NCBI GenBank assembly: GCA_023460055.1
Contig: JAEWRJ010000144.1
Span: 1 to 38,716 of the forward strand
DNA: 38,716 nt
Direction: 5' to 3'
Source of the DNA: Bacillota bacterium
GTDB taxonomy: Bacteria; Bacillota; Clostridia; Christensenellales; Aristaeellaceae
Part shown: positions 1-6,954 of the stretch, piece after piece
Layout of the letters: each line of letters starts with the position of its first letter
How positions within the stretch are numbered: the first letter of the stretch is position 1
Program-made: the position numbers and the translations under genes
The notes under the pieces: model-generated
Databases searched by the model: none
Told to the model about the DNA's origin: nothing
The model's input: only the letters and a program-made list of their open reading frames with translations

Positions 1-731
1 CCATCGCCAAGGAGCTGGGCACCTCCAGCGAGGCGATCGTGGCCAAGATCAACGAGCTGGATGAGTTCAACCCCATGATGGGCCACCGTGGCTGCCGCCT
101 GGCCGTCACCTATCCCGAGATCGCCGAGATGCAGACCCGTGCCGTCATTCAAGCCGCGCTGAAGGTCCGCCGCGAGACAGGTCTGGATGTGAAGCCTGAG
201 ATCATGATCCCGCTGGTCGGTACCGTCAAGGAGCTGAAGTTCGTCAAGTCCATCGTGCTGGAGACAGCCGAGAAGATCTTTGCCGAGCAGAACGAGCGCA
301 TCGAGTTCCAGGTAGGCACGATGATCGAGATCCCGCGCGCTTGCGTGGTCGCCGATAAGATCGCTGAGGAGGCTGAGTTCTTCTCCTTCGGTACCAATGA
401 CCTGACCCAGATGACATTCGGTTTCAGCCGTGATGACGCCGGGAAATTCCTGGATGCCTACTACACCACCAAGATTCTGGAGAGCGATCCCTTTGCCCGC
501 CTGGATCAGGAAGGTGTCGGCAGCCTGGTGAAGATGGCCGCCGAAAAGGGCCGTTCCGCCCGTTCCGGCCTCAAGCTGGGCATCTGCGGTGAGCATGGCG
601 GCGATCCGTCCACCATCGAGTTCTGCCACAATGTGGGCCTGAACTATGTGAGCTGCTCGCCCTTCCGCGTGCCGATCGCCCGTCTGGCCGCCGCGCAGGC
701 CGCTATCAAGCAAAAGCAGGCGAAAAAGTAA
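1..731 (+). CDS. ppdK: Pyruvate, phosphate dikinase, C-terminal part (partial)
   Basis: This is the C-terminal 242 residues of pyruvate phosphate dikinase, which interconverts pyruvate, ATP and Pi with PEP, AMP and PPi. The reading frame is open from base 3, so the start lies outside the window; the GTG at 39 is internal. The segment carries the PEP/pyruvate-binding TIM-barrel motifs of the PEP-utilising family: NPMMGHRGCRL, then GTMIEIPRACVVAD, then FSFGTNDLTQMT, and near the end the catalytic cysteine in GICGEHGGDP. The C-terminus (FRVPIARLAAAQAA) matches the usual end of the family. In anaerobic Clostridia the enzyme often works in PPi-linked glycolysis. It is followed at once by a strong hairpin terminator. 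PEP synthase and PtsI share the fold, but the GICGEHGGDP context and the end fit PPDK best. Confidence 0.95.
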   Translation, partial: IAKELGTSSEAIVAKINELDEFNPMMGHRGCRLAVTYPEIAEMQTRAVIQAALKVRRETGLDVKPEIMIPLVGTVKELKFVKSIVLETAEKIFAEQNERIEFQVGTMIEIPRACVVADKIAEEAEFFSFGTNDLTQMTFGFSRDDAGKFLDAYYTTKILESDPFARLDQEGVGSLVKMAAEKGRSARSGLKLGICGEHGGDPSTIEFCHNVGLNYVSCSPFRVPIARLAAAQAAIKQKQAKK

Positions 732-750
732 GTCCATTCGTCATACTCTT

Positions 751-780
751 GGGGCTGCCGTTCAAACGAATGGCAGCCCC
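751..780 (+). terminator. Hairpin terminator after ppdK
   Basis: A 13-bp stem (GGGGCTGCCGTTC pairing with GAATGGCAGCCCC, one G-T wobble) closes an AAAC loop 19 bases after the ppdK stop. The tail (AATTCATAAA) is A/T rich but not a clean T run. The upstream sequence CCATTCGT (733-740) is also complementary to ACGAATGG (766-773), so a competing pairing exists. Confidence 0.7.
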
Positions 781-806
781 AATTCATAAAGTGCAGGAGG
801 AACCAA

Positions 807-887
807 GTGGACAATCAATCATTGCTAAACTTCCTATATGACATGCCGCGGCTGCCCGGGGACCGTACAGCCATGGCCTTCCTTTGA
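807..887 (+). CDS. Possible 26-residue upstream ORF ahead of the SGNH hydrolase
   Basis: A GTG codon six bases after a strong AGGAGG (795-800) opens a 26-codon reading frame (begins MDNQSLLNFLYDMP) that stops with TGA five bases before the ATG of the SGNH hydrolase. No family is recognised. The Shine-Dalgarno sequence is much better than anything directly before the hydrolase start, so ribosomes probably load here and reach the hydrolase by coupling. It could be a leader peptide or the remnant N-terminus of a lost gene. Confidence 0.4.
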   Translation: MDNQSLLNFLYDMPRLPGDRTAMAFL

Positions 888-891
888 TGCT

Positions 892-1554
892 ATGGCGAAA
901 ACAATTCTTTGCTTCGGAGATTCCAACACATGGGGCTGCGTCGCGGATTATGTTGAGACGGGGATGCCGTCCGCGCGCTACGATAATGGGACAAGATGGC
1001 CCCGTGTCCTGGCGGGAGAACTGGGTGAGGGCTATGAGGTTATAGAGGAAGGTCTTTGCGGCCGCACATCCATCTACACCGATCCCGACGCGGTCTATAA
1101 AAACGCTGAACCCTATCTGCTGCCCTGCCTGCTATCTCACCGGCCGCTGGATCTGGTCATCCTGATGCTGGGGACAAACGATCTCAGGCTATGCTTTCAT
1201 CCGGATGATCATCACCTGGCGGATGGCATTTCCCGCCTGGTCGATATCATCAAAGGCTGCAAGGAGTGCGGCGAAGGGAATAACCCTCCGCGTATCCTGA
1301 TCATCTCTCCGCCGCATATCATCAAGCCGGATGGCCGCAAGGATTTTTACACCGCGCGTGGAGAGGAAGCCGGCGTTCGGCGCTCGCGGCTGTTCAAATC
1401 CGCCTATCAAGCGCTTGCCTTTGAAAAGGGCTGCTGGTTCCTGGATGCGGGAGAGATCACGAAGACAGATAGTGCCGATGGCCTGCACATCACAGGGGAA
1501 TCCCACCGCAGCCTTGGGCAGGCGGCAGCTGCCGCGGTTCCTGGTATCCTGTAA
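892..1554 (+). CDS. SGNH/GDSL-family hydrolase (esterase/lipase-like)
   Basis: A 220-residue SGNH-fold hydrolase, likely acting on ester bonds of small acyl or acetyl substrates. Block I is CFGDSNTWG near residue 7, giving the catalytic Ser; block III is the MLGTNDLR motif with the oxyanion Asn; the C-terminal block V is DGLHITGESHRSLG, with the Asp and His of the triad. There is no signal peptide, so it is probably cytoplasmic. The ATG at 892 is chosen because the protein then begins MAKTILCFGDSN, the normal family start; an in-frame ATG at 838 would add an unconserved tail. The gene probably depends on translation of the small ORF just upstream. The exact substrate cannot be told from sequence. 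Confidence 0.88.
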   Translation: MAKTILCFGDSNTWGCVADYVETGMPSARYDNGTRWPRVLAGELGEGYEVIEEGLCGRTSIYTDPDAVYKNAEPYLLPCLLSHRPLDLVILMLGTNDLRLCFHPDDHHLADGISRLVDIIKGCKECGEGNNPPRILIISPPHIIKPDGRKDFYTARGEEAGVRRSRLFKSAYQALAFEKGCWFLDAGEITKTDSADGLHITGESHRSLGQAAAAAVPGIL

Positions 1555-1650
1555 AAATTGGTTATGCACTCCTTTGCACAGCGGGCAGAGGGGCTTTTTT
1601 TAAAGCTTTGCTTATGTTTTGCGACATGTGTTCAATCATATACTTTTATG

Positions 1651-1679
1651 TTGCGTTTTTAACCAAATACTTTTATAAT
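1651..1679 (+). promoter_or_regulatory. Sigma-A-type promoter of the structured RNA
   Basis: TTGCGT (1651-1656), a 17-base spacer and a perfect TATAAT (1674-1679). Transcription would begin near 1686, exactly where the self-complementary sequence starts. This makes the RNA an independent transcript or a long leader of the zinc-ribbon gene. Confidence 0.8.
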
Positions 1680-1685
1680 GAGCAC

Positions 1686-1895
1686 GGTTGATGCGCGGCT
1701 GTGGTTGAAAGCCGATGCCAGCCGCAGGCGAAGCGGTCCACGTAAGCCGGAGAAACTCCGGCGAGCATGGTGCGGTCTAGAGGTAAGCCCGGCCGGGCAT
1801 ACGTGCCCGAGAGAGCGGCGTGAGAGTCTAAGCACGGGTAGCTAAGCTCCTGCCGGCGAGTGTGGGGTCAAAGACCAGGTCAGCGTGCGTCAGCC
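1686..1895 (+). ncRNA. Structured RNA of about 205 nt, possibly raiA motif
   Basis: About 205 bases without a good ORF lie between a consensus promoter and the zinc-ribbon gene. Visible pairings are a long-range closing stem (1690-1701 with 1881-1891, one bulge and two G-T pairs), a perfect 7-bp hairpin GCCGGAG/CTCCGGC at 1746-1762, a 6-bp hairpin CGGGCA/TGCCCG with a TACG loop at 1794-1809, and a local GCGGCTG/CAGCCGC pairing (1695-1701 with 1719-1725) that competes with the closing stem. Size, the GTAAGCC and GGTAAGCC boxes, and a Clostridia host suggest the raiA motif, but that name is from memory of the general architecture, not a covariance match. There is no terminator before 1923, so read-through into the zinc-ribbon gene is likely. 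Confidence 0.7.
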
Positions 1896-1922
1896 CATCT
1901 AAAATTCAGGGGGATACCACTC

Positions 1923-2210
1923 ATGTACCAAGACAAAACTCTGGTGTGCCGTGACTGCGGCCAGGAATTCGCGTTCACCGCAGGCGAACAGGAATTCTAT
2001 GCCGAGAAGGGCTTCCAGAACCAGCCCACACGCTGCAGGGAATGCCGCCAATCCCACAAGACCAACCGTAACAGCGGCGGTGCTCCGCGTGAAATGCACA
2101 CTGCCATCTGCGCCCAGTGCGGCGCCGAAACGCAGGTGCCTTTCCTTCCCAGAAACGACCGTCCCATCTACTGCAGCGATTGCTTTGCGTCCATGCGTGG
2201 TGGCCGCTGA
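1923..2210 (+). CDS. Small double zinc-ribbon protein (zf-trcl type)
   Basis: A 95-residue protein with two zinc-ribbon halves. The first half has CRDC near the N-terminus and CREC after FQNQPTR, as in the probable zinc-ribbon domain zf-trcl. The second half, joined by a Ser/Gly/Asn linker, has CAQC and CSDCF. This CxxC...CxxCR pattern is common in short Bacillota proteins of unknown function that probably bind nucleic acid. The ATG at 1923 has a good ribosome site (AGGGGGA) 9 bases ahead. The gene lies directly downstream of the structured RNA with no terminator between, so the two may be co-transcribed; whether the protein binds that RNA is unknown. Confidence 0.85.
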   Translation: MYQDKTLVCRDCGQEFAFTAGEQEFYAEKGFQNQPTRCRECRQSHKTNRNSGGAPREMHTAICAQCGAETQVPFLPRNDRPIYCSDCFASMRGGR

Positions 2211-2226
2211 TTAGTTCAGCGAAGAT

Positions 2227-2261
2227 GAGCTGCCGGGTGAAAGCCCGGCAGCTCTTTTTTT
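2227..2261 (+). terminator. Rho-independent terminator after the zinc-ribbon gene
   Basis: An 11-bp perfect stem (GAGCTGCCGGG with CCCGGCAGCTC) around a TGAAAG loop, followed by seven Ts. Textbook intrinsic terminator on the plus strand. Confidence 0.93.
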
Positions 2262-2284
2262 ATAGGAACAAATCTGCTGTTGCT

Positions 2285-2980
2285 TTAAAACATTGCCATC
2301 AATGCCGCTGTCACCGGCGCTAAAACCAGGGAGGGCAGCATGTCAGCCAGCTTAATCTTGGTGATGTTCAGCATATTGAGACCCAGTGCCAGGATCAGTA
2401 CAGAGCCGACACAGGAGATAGCCGCGATAGCAGGATCTGTGAACAGTGGGGCGACCAGCCGGGCCAGCAGCACAATGCCTCCCTGGATTACCAGCACGGA
2501 GAGGCTGGACAGCATGACACCGATGCCGATAGCGCTGGTAAAGAGGATGGATGAGATAAAGTCGAGCGCTGATTTGGCGTAGAGGATGCTGTGATCCCCC
2601 TCCAGACCGGAGCGTAGGGAGCCGGTGACGGTCATTGCCCCGATGCAAAAGAAAAGAGTAGCGGTGACAAAGCCCTCTCCCAGGGTGTGACCGCCATCCT
2701 GAGCGCTGCTTTTAAAGCTCCTGTCCATGCTGTCGCCAAAGCGCCTGATCGCTCCGTCAATGTTCAAGGCAATCCCGATGACGCTGCCCAGCACGATGGA
2801 AAGGATGAGGGCCATGCTGTCCACTTTGGTATTCAATCCCATGATGCCGATGACTATGACGCACAAGCCCAGCGCCTGCATCAGCCCATCTGTATATTTC
2901 TGCGGCAACCCGCGCCGCAGCAGCAGGCCGATGGCGCTTCCGGCGATGACGGCCAGGGCATTCACAAGTACACCGAACAT
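2285..2980 (-). CDS. DUF554 family membrane protein (YqgA/YdfK-like)
   Basis: A 231-residue integral membrane protein of the DUF554 family, function unknown (possibly transport). It begins MFGVLVNALAVIAGSAIG, a first transmembrane helix, followed by RRGLPQKYTDGLMQALGLCVIVIGI, typical of the family. A GSVIG motif and several Gly/Ala-rich helices follow, and the last helix runs to the C-terminus. The start at 2980 is supported by GGAGG about 6 bases upstream. An in-frame start at 3019 would add 13 hydrophilic residues with no ribosome site. The gene converges with the zinc-ribbon gene. Confidence 0.88.
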   Translation of the reverse strand: MFGVLVNALAVIAGSAIGLLLRRGLPQKYTDGLMQALGLCVIVIGIMGLNTKVDSMALILSIVLGSVIGIALNIDGAIRRFGDSMDRSFKSSAQDGGHTLGEGFVTATLFFCIGAMTVTGSLRSGLEGDHSILYAKSALDFISSILFTSAIGIGVMLSSLSVLVIQGGIVLLARLVAPLFTDPAIAAISCVGSVLILALGLNMLNITKIKLADMLPSLVLAPVTAALMAMF

Positions 2981-3151
2981 CGTATTCCTCCACCCGTTTG
3001 GGCCATGATTTGGAATCACTTACATTGTAGCATATGAACAAACACTGTGGTGCCGCATACAAGGGAAAAACGAAAAGACGGCAGCGCTTGTACAGGCTCC
3101 GTACCCTGTGATATATTTGAGAAAACAGAATGGATTTAATGGGAGGGATAT

Positions 3152-4006
3152 ATGCTGTACAATCCGCTGGGTAAAACCGGCATCAATGTTTCCGCTGTCG
3201 TATTCGGGGGCATTATCAATATGAACGAAACGCAGCAGGATTCAAATGAAAATGTGGCTGGCGCTGCAGCCGCGGGGATCAATTATTTTGATGTCGCGCC
3301 TACCTATGGCAACTCACAGGAACGTTTAGGACCGGCCCTTGCGCCTTACCGCAAGAATGTTTATCTGGCCTGCAAAACTATGGCGAGGGACGCAAAGGGC
3401 GCAAAAGCTGAGATGGAAGAGTCCCTCCGCCTGCTTCAAACAGATTATTTTGATGTATATCAGCTTCATGCTCTCAGCACAGATGCCGATCTGGATGAAG
3501 CCTTCGGCCCCGGCGGCGCGATGGAGACCCTTGTCCGGGCCAAGCAAGCGGGAATCATCCGCCATGTGGGCTTTTCCGCTCATAACGAGGATGTCGCGCT
3601 CAAGGCCCTGACACTCTATCCGTTTGAAACGGTGCTGTTTCCCATGAACTGGGCGCTCGGCATCAACCGCGGCTGGGGTGATCGGCTTGCCGTCCTGATA
3701 GAGGAGAGGGGTATCGGCCTGCTGGCGCTCAAGACCCTGGTTAGGCGCAAGTGGCGCGAAGGGGAAGAGAAGGTATATCCCAAATCCTGGTGCCAGCCCA
3801 TATATGGCAATGATGCCCTGGGATTGGCGGCAATGAAATATGCTGTTCTTAAGGGCGCTGATACGCTTGTGCCTCCGGGGGATACTGAGCACCTGGGCTT
3901 TATGCTGGATCATATTGGCAGGGCATACAGCGAGCCTCTCACCGAGGAGGAGCGGGCGCTGCTGCACAGCGAAGCGATCCTGGTCAAGGATGAGTTGATT
4001 TTCTAA
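3152..4006 (+). CDS. Aldo/keto reductase
   Basis: A 284-residue NAD(P)H-dependent oxidoreductase of the aldo/keto reductase superfamily with a TIM-barrel fold. The catalytic tetrad can be read: Asp and Tyr in NYFDVAPTYG (about residues 44-53), Lys in LACKTMARD (about 74), and His in DVYQLHALS (about 106). The family's RLGPAL and VGFSAHNEDVALKAL motifs are present. The N-terminus LYNPLGKTGINVSAVVFGG is the standard opening strand. The length is slightly short compared with about 320 residues for many members, and the C-terminus has no ferredoxin-like cysteines. GGGAGG precedes the ATG. The physiological carbonyl substrate is unknown. Confidence 0.9.
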   Translation: MLYNPLGKTGINVSAVVFGGIINMNETQQDSNENVAGAAAAGINYFDVAPTYGNSQERLGPALAPYRKNVYLACKTMARDAKGAKAEMEESLRLLQTDYFDVYQLHALSTDADLDEAFGPGGAMETLVRAKQAGIIRHVGFSAHNEDVALKALTLYPFETVLFPMNWALGINRGWGDRLAVLIEERGIGLLALKTLVRRKWREGEEKVYPKSWCQPIYGNDALGLAAMKYAVLKGADTLVPPGDTEHLGFMLDHIGRAYSEPLTEEERALLHSEAILVKDELIF

Positions 4007-4016
4007 GATCATTAAA

Positions 4017-4054
4017 AATGCCTGTCCCCGCGTATAAGTGTGGGGACAGGCATT
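4017..4054 (-). terminator. Bidirectional terminator between the reductase and htpG
   Basis: A perfect 13-bp stem (AATGCCTGTCCCC with GGGGACAGGCATT) closes a 12-base loop between two converging genes. Read on the minus strand it is followed by TTTTTAAT-like sequence, so it is strongest for htpG, but it can also stop plus-strand transcription. Confidence 0.85.
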
Positions 4055-4070
4055 CTGCTTGGATCAGGAA

Positions 4071-5939
4071 CTATTCTGTCATCACGTCCAGTAGCTTGTT
4101 GCTTCTCTTCGGGAAGGCCTTCAACTCTTCCTTTTCAAGCGGACGGCTGGACAGCTTGGCCAGGTCAAAGATCTGCTGCTGCATCATCTGCTTGATCTCG
4201 CCGTCCTCCATCATCGCGACGCGCTGCACGGTGGGGTTGCGGCGGTTGAGCACCAGGGTGTAGCGGTCGGGCATGGCGAAGCTTTGCCCGTATACGGCGC
4301 TCATTTCCTTGAAGCGGCGCATCTGCTCGTCTTCGGTCAGCATAGCGGGCAGCTCAGGATCGGCGAAAGACTCGAGTTTCACTTCCAGCTCCTTATTTTC
4401 AAGGGCTTCGCGGAAGGCGGTCTGTACCTCGGCCTGGTTCAGATCCTTGCCCTCCTCGCTCTCTTCGGTCAAGCCGGCTGTGTCGGAGTCTACGCGAACA
4501 AAGCTGAGTTCCACGCCCTCGGCATTCTCCAAAAAGCCCATGAAGTTGATATCGATCAGGCTGTCCATTAGCGCGACGTCTATGCCCCGAGCCGAATACA
4601 GCGCGATGCCGGCGGCCTGCCGGCCTTCATCTGTGGTATAGAATGCCTTTTTCTGGGTCTTCTCATCGTTGCGGGCTTTGTACTCGCTAACGGTCAGGTA
4701 TTCGCCGGCTGTAGTCTTCAGCAGCAGGCTGTCCTTGACCATGTCGTAGAACTTCTGGTCGCGCAGGCAGCCGTATTTGATGAAGGGGTTGATGTCGTCC
4801 CAATACCCCTGATAGGTTTCGCGCTCGGTGTTGAACAGGCCATTCAGGCGGTCAGCCACCTTCTTAGTGATATGGGCCGAGAGTTTGCGCACATAGCCGT
4901 CATTTTGCAGGAAGGAGCGGGAAACGTTCAGCGGCAGGTCGGGGCAATCGAGGACACCCTTCAGGAGCATCAGGAATTCAGGGATCACTTCCTTGATGTT
5001 GTCGGCGACAAAGACCTGGCGGTTAAACAGTTTGATCTCGCCCTCCTGTCCGGCCAGGTCGCGCTTAATGCGGGGGAAGTAGAGAATGCCCTTGAGATTA
5101 AAGGGATAATCCACATTGAGATGCACCCAGAACAGCGGATCCTCAAAGGTGTTAAACAGCTTGCGGTAGGTATCCTTGTACTCCTCGGCGGTGACATCCT
5201 TGGGCGCCTTCAGCCAGATGGGGTTCGTATCGTTAATAGGGGCGGGGGCGGGTTTTTCGGCCTTATCCGCCTTTTTGTCATCCTTTTTGGCGGCTTCCTC
5301 CGCGCGCTTGTCGGCCTCTATGTCCACGAAATAAATCGGCACGGACATATAGCCGCAGTAGCGGTTCAATACCTCGCGGGTGCGGAAACCGTCCAAAAAC
5401 TCCTTCTCTTCTTCCGATATGGTGAGGGTGATGGTGGTGCCGCGTGTTTGTCTTTCGCCTTCTGACATGCTGAAAGCCATGCCGTCCTCGCTCTCCCATA
5501 GAACGGGTGCAGCGTTCTCCTGCCAGGAGAGGGTATCGATCGTCACTTTGCTTGCGGCCATGAAAGCGGAGTAGAAGCCCAGACCGAAATGGCCGATGAT
5601 GCCTGACTGGTCGCCCGCGGTGTAATTTTTTAAGAACTCTTCAGCGCTGGAAAAGGCTACCTGGTTGATATAGCGGTCCACTTCCTCGGCAGTCATGCCT
5701 ATCCCGTTATCTGTGAAGGTGATGGTGCCGGCTTCCTTATCCACCGTGACGGTGACGCGAAGATCCTCATCCCCGCCTTTACCCATCATCCTATACTTGC
5801 TGATGGCGTCAACGCCGTTTGATACCAGCTCCCTGATAAAAATATCCTTATCCGAATACAGCCAGCGCTTGATGACCGGCATGATGTTTTGGGCATCGAT
5901 GCTGATACTGCCCTGCTTGAATGTTTGATGCTCGCTCAT
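4071..5939 (-). CDS. htpG: Molecular chaperone HtpG (Hsp90)
   Basis: A 622-residue Hsp90-family ATPase chaperone, cytoplasmic and homodimeric. The N-terminal GHKL ATP-binding domain shows RELVSNGVDA (catalytic Glu/Asn region), DNGIGM, and the lid motif GHFGLGFYSAF. A charged linker (EEAAKKDDKKADKAEKP...) follows near residues 215-235, then the middle domain with RVFVADN-like FNRQVFVADN and the Arg finger region LPLNVSRSFLQ. The C-terminal dimerisation domain completes a normal length. The start at 5939 has GGAGGG upstream. A minus-strand promoter (5969-5997) and a CIRCE element (6005-6031) precede it, so HrcA heat-shock control is likely, unlike Bacillus subtilis htpG, which is not CIRCE-controlled. 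Confidence 0.98.
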   Translation of the reverse strand: MSEHQTFKQGSISIDAQNIMPVIKRWLYSDKDIFIRELVSNGVDAISKYRMMGKGGDEDLRVTVTVDKEAGTITFTDNGIGMTAEEVDRYINQVAFSSAEEFLKNYTAGDQSGIIGHFGLGFYSAFMAASKVTIDTLSWQENAAPVLWESEDGMAFSMSEGERQTRGTTITLTISEEEKEFLDGFRTREVLNRYCGYMSVPIYFVDIEADKRAEEAAKKDDKKADKAEKPAPAPINDTNPIWLKAPKDVTAEEYKDTYRKLFNTFEDPLFWVHLNVDYPFNLKGILYFPRIKRDLAGQEGEIKLFNRQVFVADNIKEVIPEFLMLLKGVLDCPDLPLNVSRSFLQNDGYVRKLSAHITKKVADRLNGLFNTERETYQGYWDDINPFIKYGCLRDQKFYDMVKDSLLLKTTAGEYLTVSEYKARNDEKTQKKAFYTTDEGRQAAGIALYSARGIDVALMDSLIDINFMGFLENAEGVELSFVRVDSDTAGLTEESEEGKDLNQAEVQTAFREALENKELEVKLESFADPELPAMLTEDEQMRRFKEMSAVYGQSFAMPDRYTLVLNRRNPTVQRVAMMEDGEIKQMMQQQIFDLAKLSSRPLEKEELKAFPKRSNKLLDVMTE

Positions 5940-5968
5940 GATTTCCCTCCGTTGTGTTGTTCGTTGAT

Positions 5969-5997
5969 AGTATATCACCATACAATGCGCAAATCAA
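5969..5997 (-). promoter_or_regulatory. htpG promoter
   Basis: On the minus strand: TTGATT (5997-5992), a 17-base spacer, and TATACT (5974-5969). It lies 7 bases from the CIRCE element. Confidence 0.8.
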
Positions 5998-6004
5998 GCA
6001 AATT

Positions 6005-6031
6005 TTAGCACTCACATAGCGAGAGTGCTAA
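6005..6031. promoter_or_regulatory. CIRCE operator (HrcA binding site)
   Basis: A perfect TTAGCACTC, nine-base spacer, GAGTGCTAA, identical to the CIRCE consensus. It sits between divergent promoters, 7 bases behind the htpG -35 box and 8 bases behind the -35 box of the HTH regulator. Confidence 0.96.
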
Positions 6032-6039
6032 AGCCTTTC

Positions 6040-6068
6040 TTGACATCAAAAGAGGGGCATGATATTCT
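6040..6068 (+). promoter_or_regulatory. Promoter of the HTH/S24-like regulator
   Basis: A perfect TTGACA (6040-6045), a 17-base spacer and TATTCT (6063-6068). A second weaker plus-strand promoter, TTGTTC-N18-TACAAT (5957-5986), would place CIRCE inside its transcript. Confidence 0.8.
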
Positions 6069-6102
6069 GCTTGAGGAACATTAACTCAAAGCGAGGTTTT
6101 AT

Positions 6103-6825
6103 ATGAGCAGATTGGGTGATCTGATCAAGCTGGAGCGGACGCGCCGGGGCCTTGACCCCAAGACCGTGGCGAAAAAGTCCGGGGTCAGCGTCAGCTATAT
6201 ACTGGAAGTGGAGGCGGGCACGCGCATCATCAGGGATGACCAGGCGCGGCGCATCCTGAAGACCATGGGGATGGAACAGCCCCAGGAGACAGATTTTACG
6301 CTGGATGATATTGCCAGCACTGTGGACCTTCAAAGCGCGATACCCCGTGCCGTTAAGACGGTGGATAAACGTGAAGCGCCCGAGAAGGGGAAGGCAAGCG
6401 ATAAGGAAGGGGAAGGCTTGGCCGGCTCCATCTGGCTGGACGCGCTGTCGGGCGTCCTGCAGCATGTGCCCATTTACAATGCCGTGATGAAGGAAGTAGG
6501 CAGCCGGCTGCTGCCCGTCACGGAGGGCAAGGTGGAGGGCGCGCCCAAGGATAAGGTGTATTACTTCAAAGCGCCTGATGACGACATGCGGGGCTTCCGC
6601 GTGCATCAGAATGACCTGGTGCTCGTTGTTCCTGCTGCTTCCCCGCAGGATAACACCATGATGCTGATAGAGACCCCGCAGGGCAAAATGCTGCGGATGA
6701 TGAAAGTGATGCCGCGCTTTCAGGTGATGCTGCAAAAGTATGATCAGGCCTTTGAGAGCGAGATCGTCAATATGGCTGATCTGAAGGTTGTGGGAAAGTG
6801 CGTCCGGCTGGAGGCTGAACTGTAA
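6103..6825 (+). CDS. XRE-type HTH regulator with a LexA/S24-like C-terminal domain
   Basis: A 240-residue DNA-binding protein. Residues 1-55 form a Cro/CI helix-turn-helix (LIKLERTRRGLDPKTVAKKSG, then VSYILEVEAGTR). A Lys/Glu-rich linker covers about 85-110. The C-terminal half resembles the S24/LexA dimerisation fold (VPIYNAV; then DDDMRGFRVHQNDLVLVVPA, equivalent to the DSM...GDLVLV segment). At the position of the catalytic serine there is Asp (DDM instead of DSM), so self-cleavage is unlikely and the domain probably serves dimerisation or sensing. A GAGG site precedes the ATG. The gene is divergent from htpG across a CIRCE element, so it is probably heat-inducible. Its targets are not visible. 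Confidence 0.82.
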   Translation: MSRLGDLIKLERTRRGLDPKTVAKKSGVSVSYILEVEAGTRIIRDDQARRILKTMGMEQPQETDFTLDDIASTVDLQSAIPRAVKTVDKREAPEKGKASDKEGEGLAGSIWLDALSGVLQHVPIYNAVMKEVGSRLLPVTEGKVEGAPKDKVYYFKAPDDDMRGFRVHQNDLVLVVPAASPQDNTMMLIETPQGKMLRMMKVMPRFQVMLQKYDQAFESEIVNMADLKVVGKCVRLEAEL

Positions 6826-6843
6826 AGCTGAATAGTCCGAATG

Positions 6844-6893
6844 AAGCGGAGGCTGAGCGAGGATTTATGAATCCCCCGTAGCCTCCGCTTTTT
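6844..6893 (+). terminator. Terminator after the HTH regulator
   Basis: AGCGGAGGCT (6845-6854) pairs perfectly with AGCCTCCGCT (6880-6889), followed by a run of five Ts. The loop is long (25 bases). Confidence 0.8.
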
Positions 6894-6954
6894 GCTGTGC
6901 TGCGCGGTCGCGGTATACATGTAATATATGCCGATTACTCTGCCGGGTTATTGA

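Noticed and set aside
4872..5465. Long plus-strand frame opposite htpG
   Set aside because: It is antisense to conserved Hsp90 sequence with no ribosome site; a GC-codon shadow.
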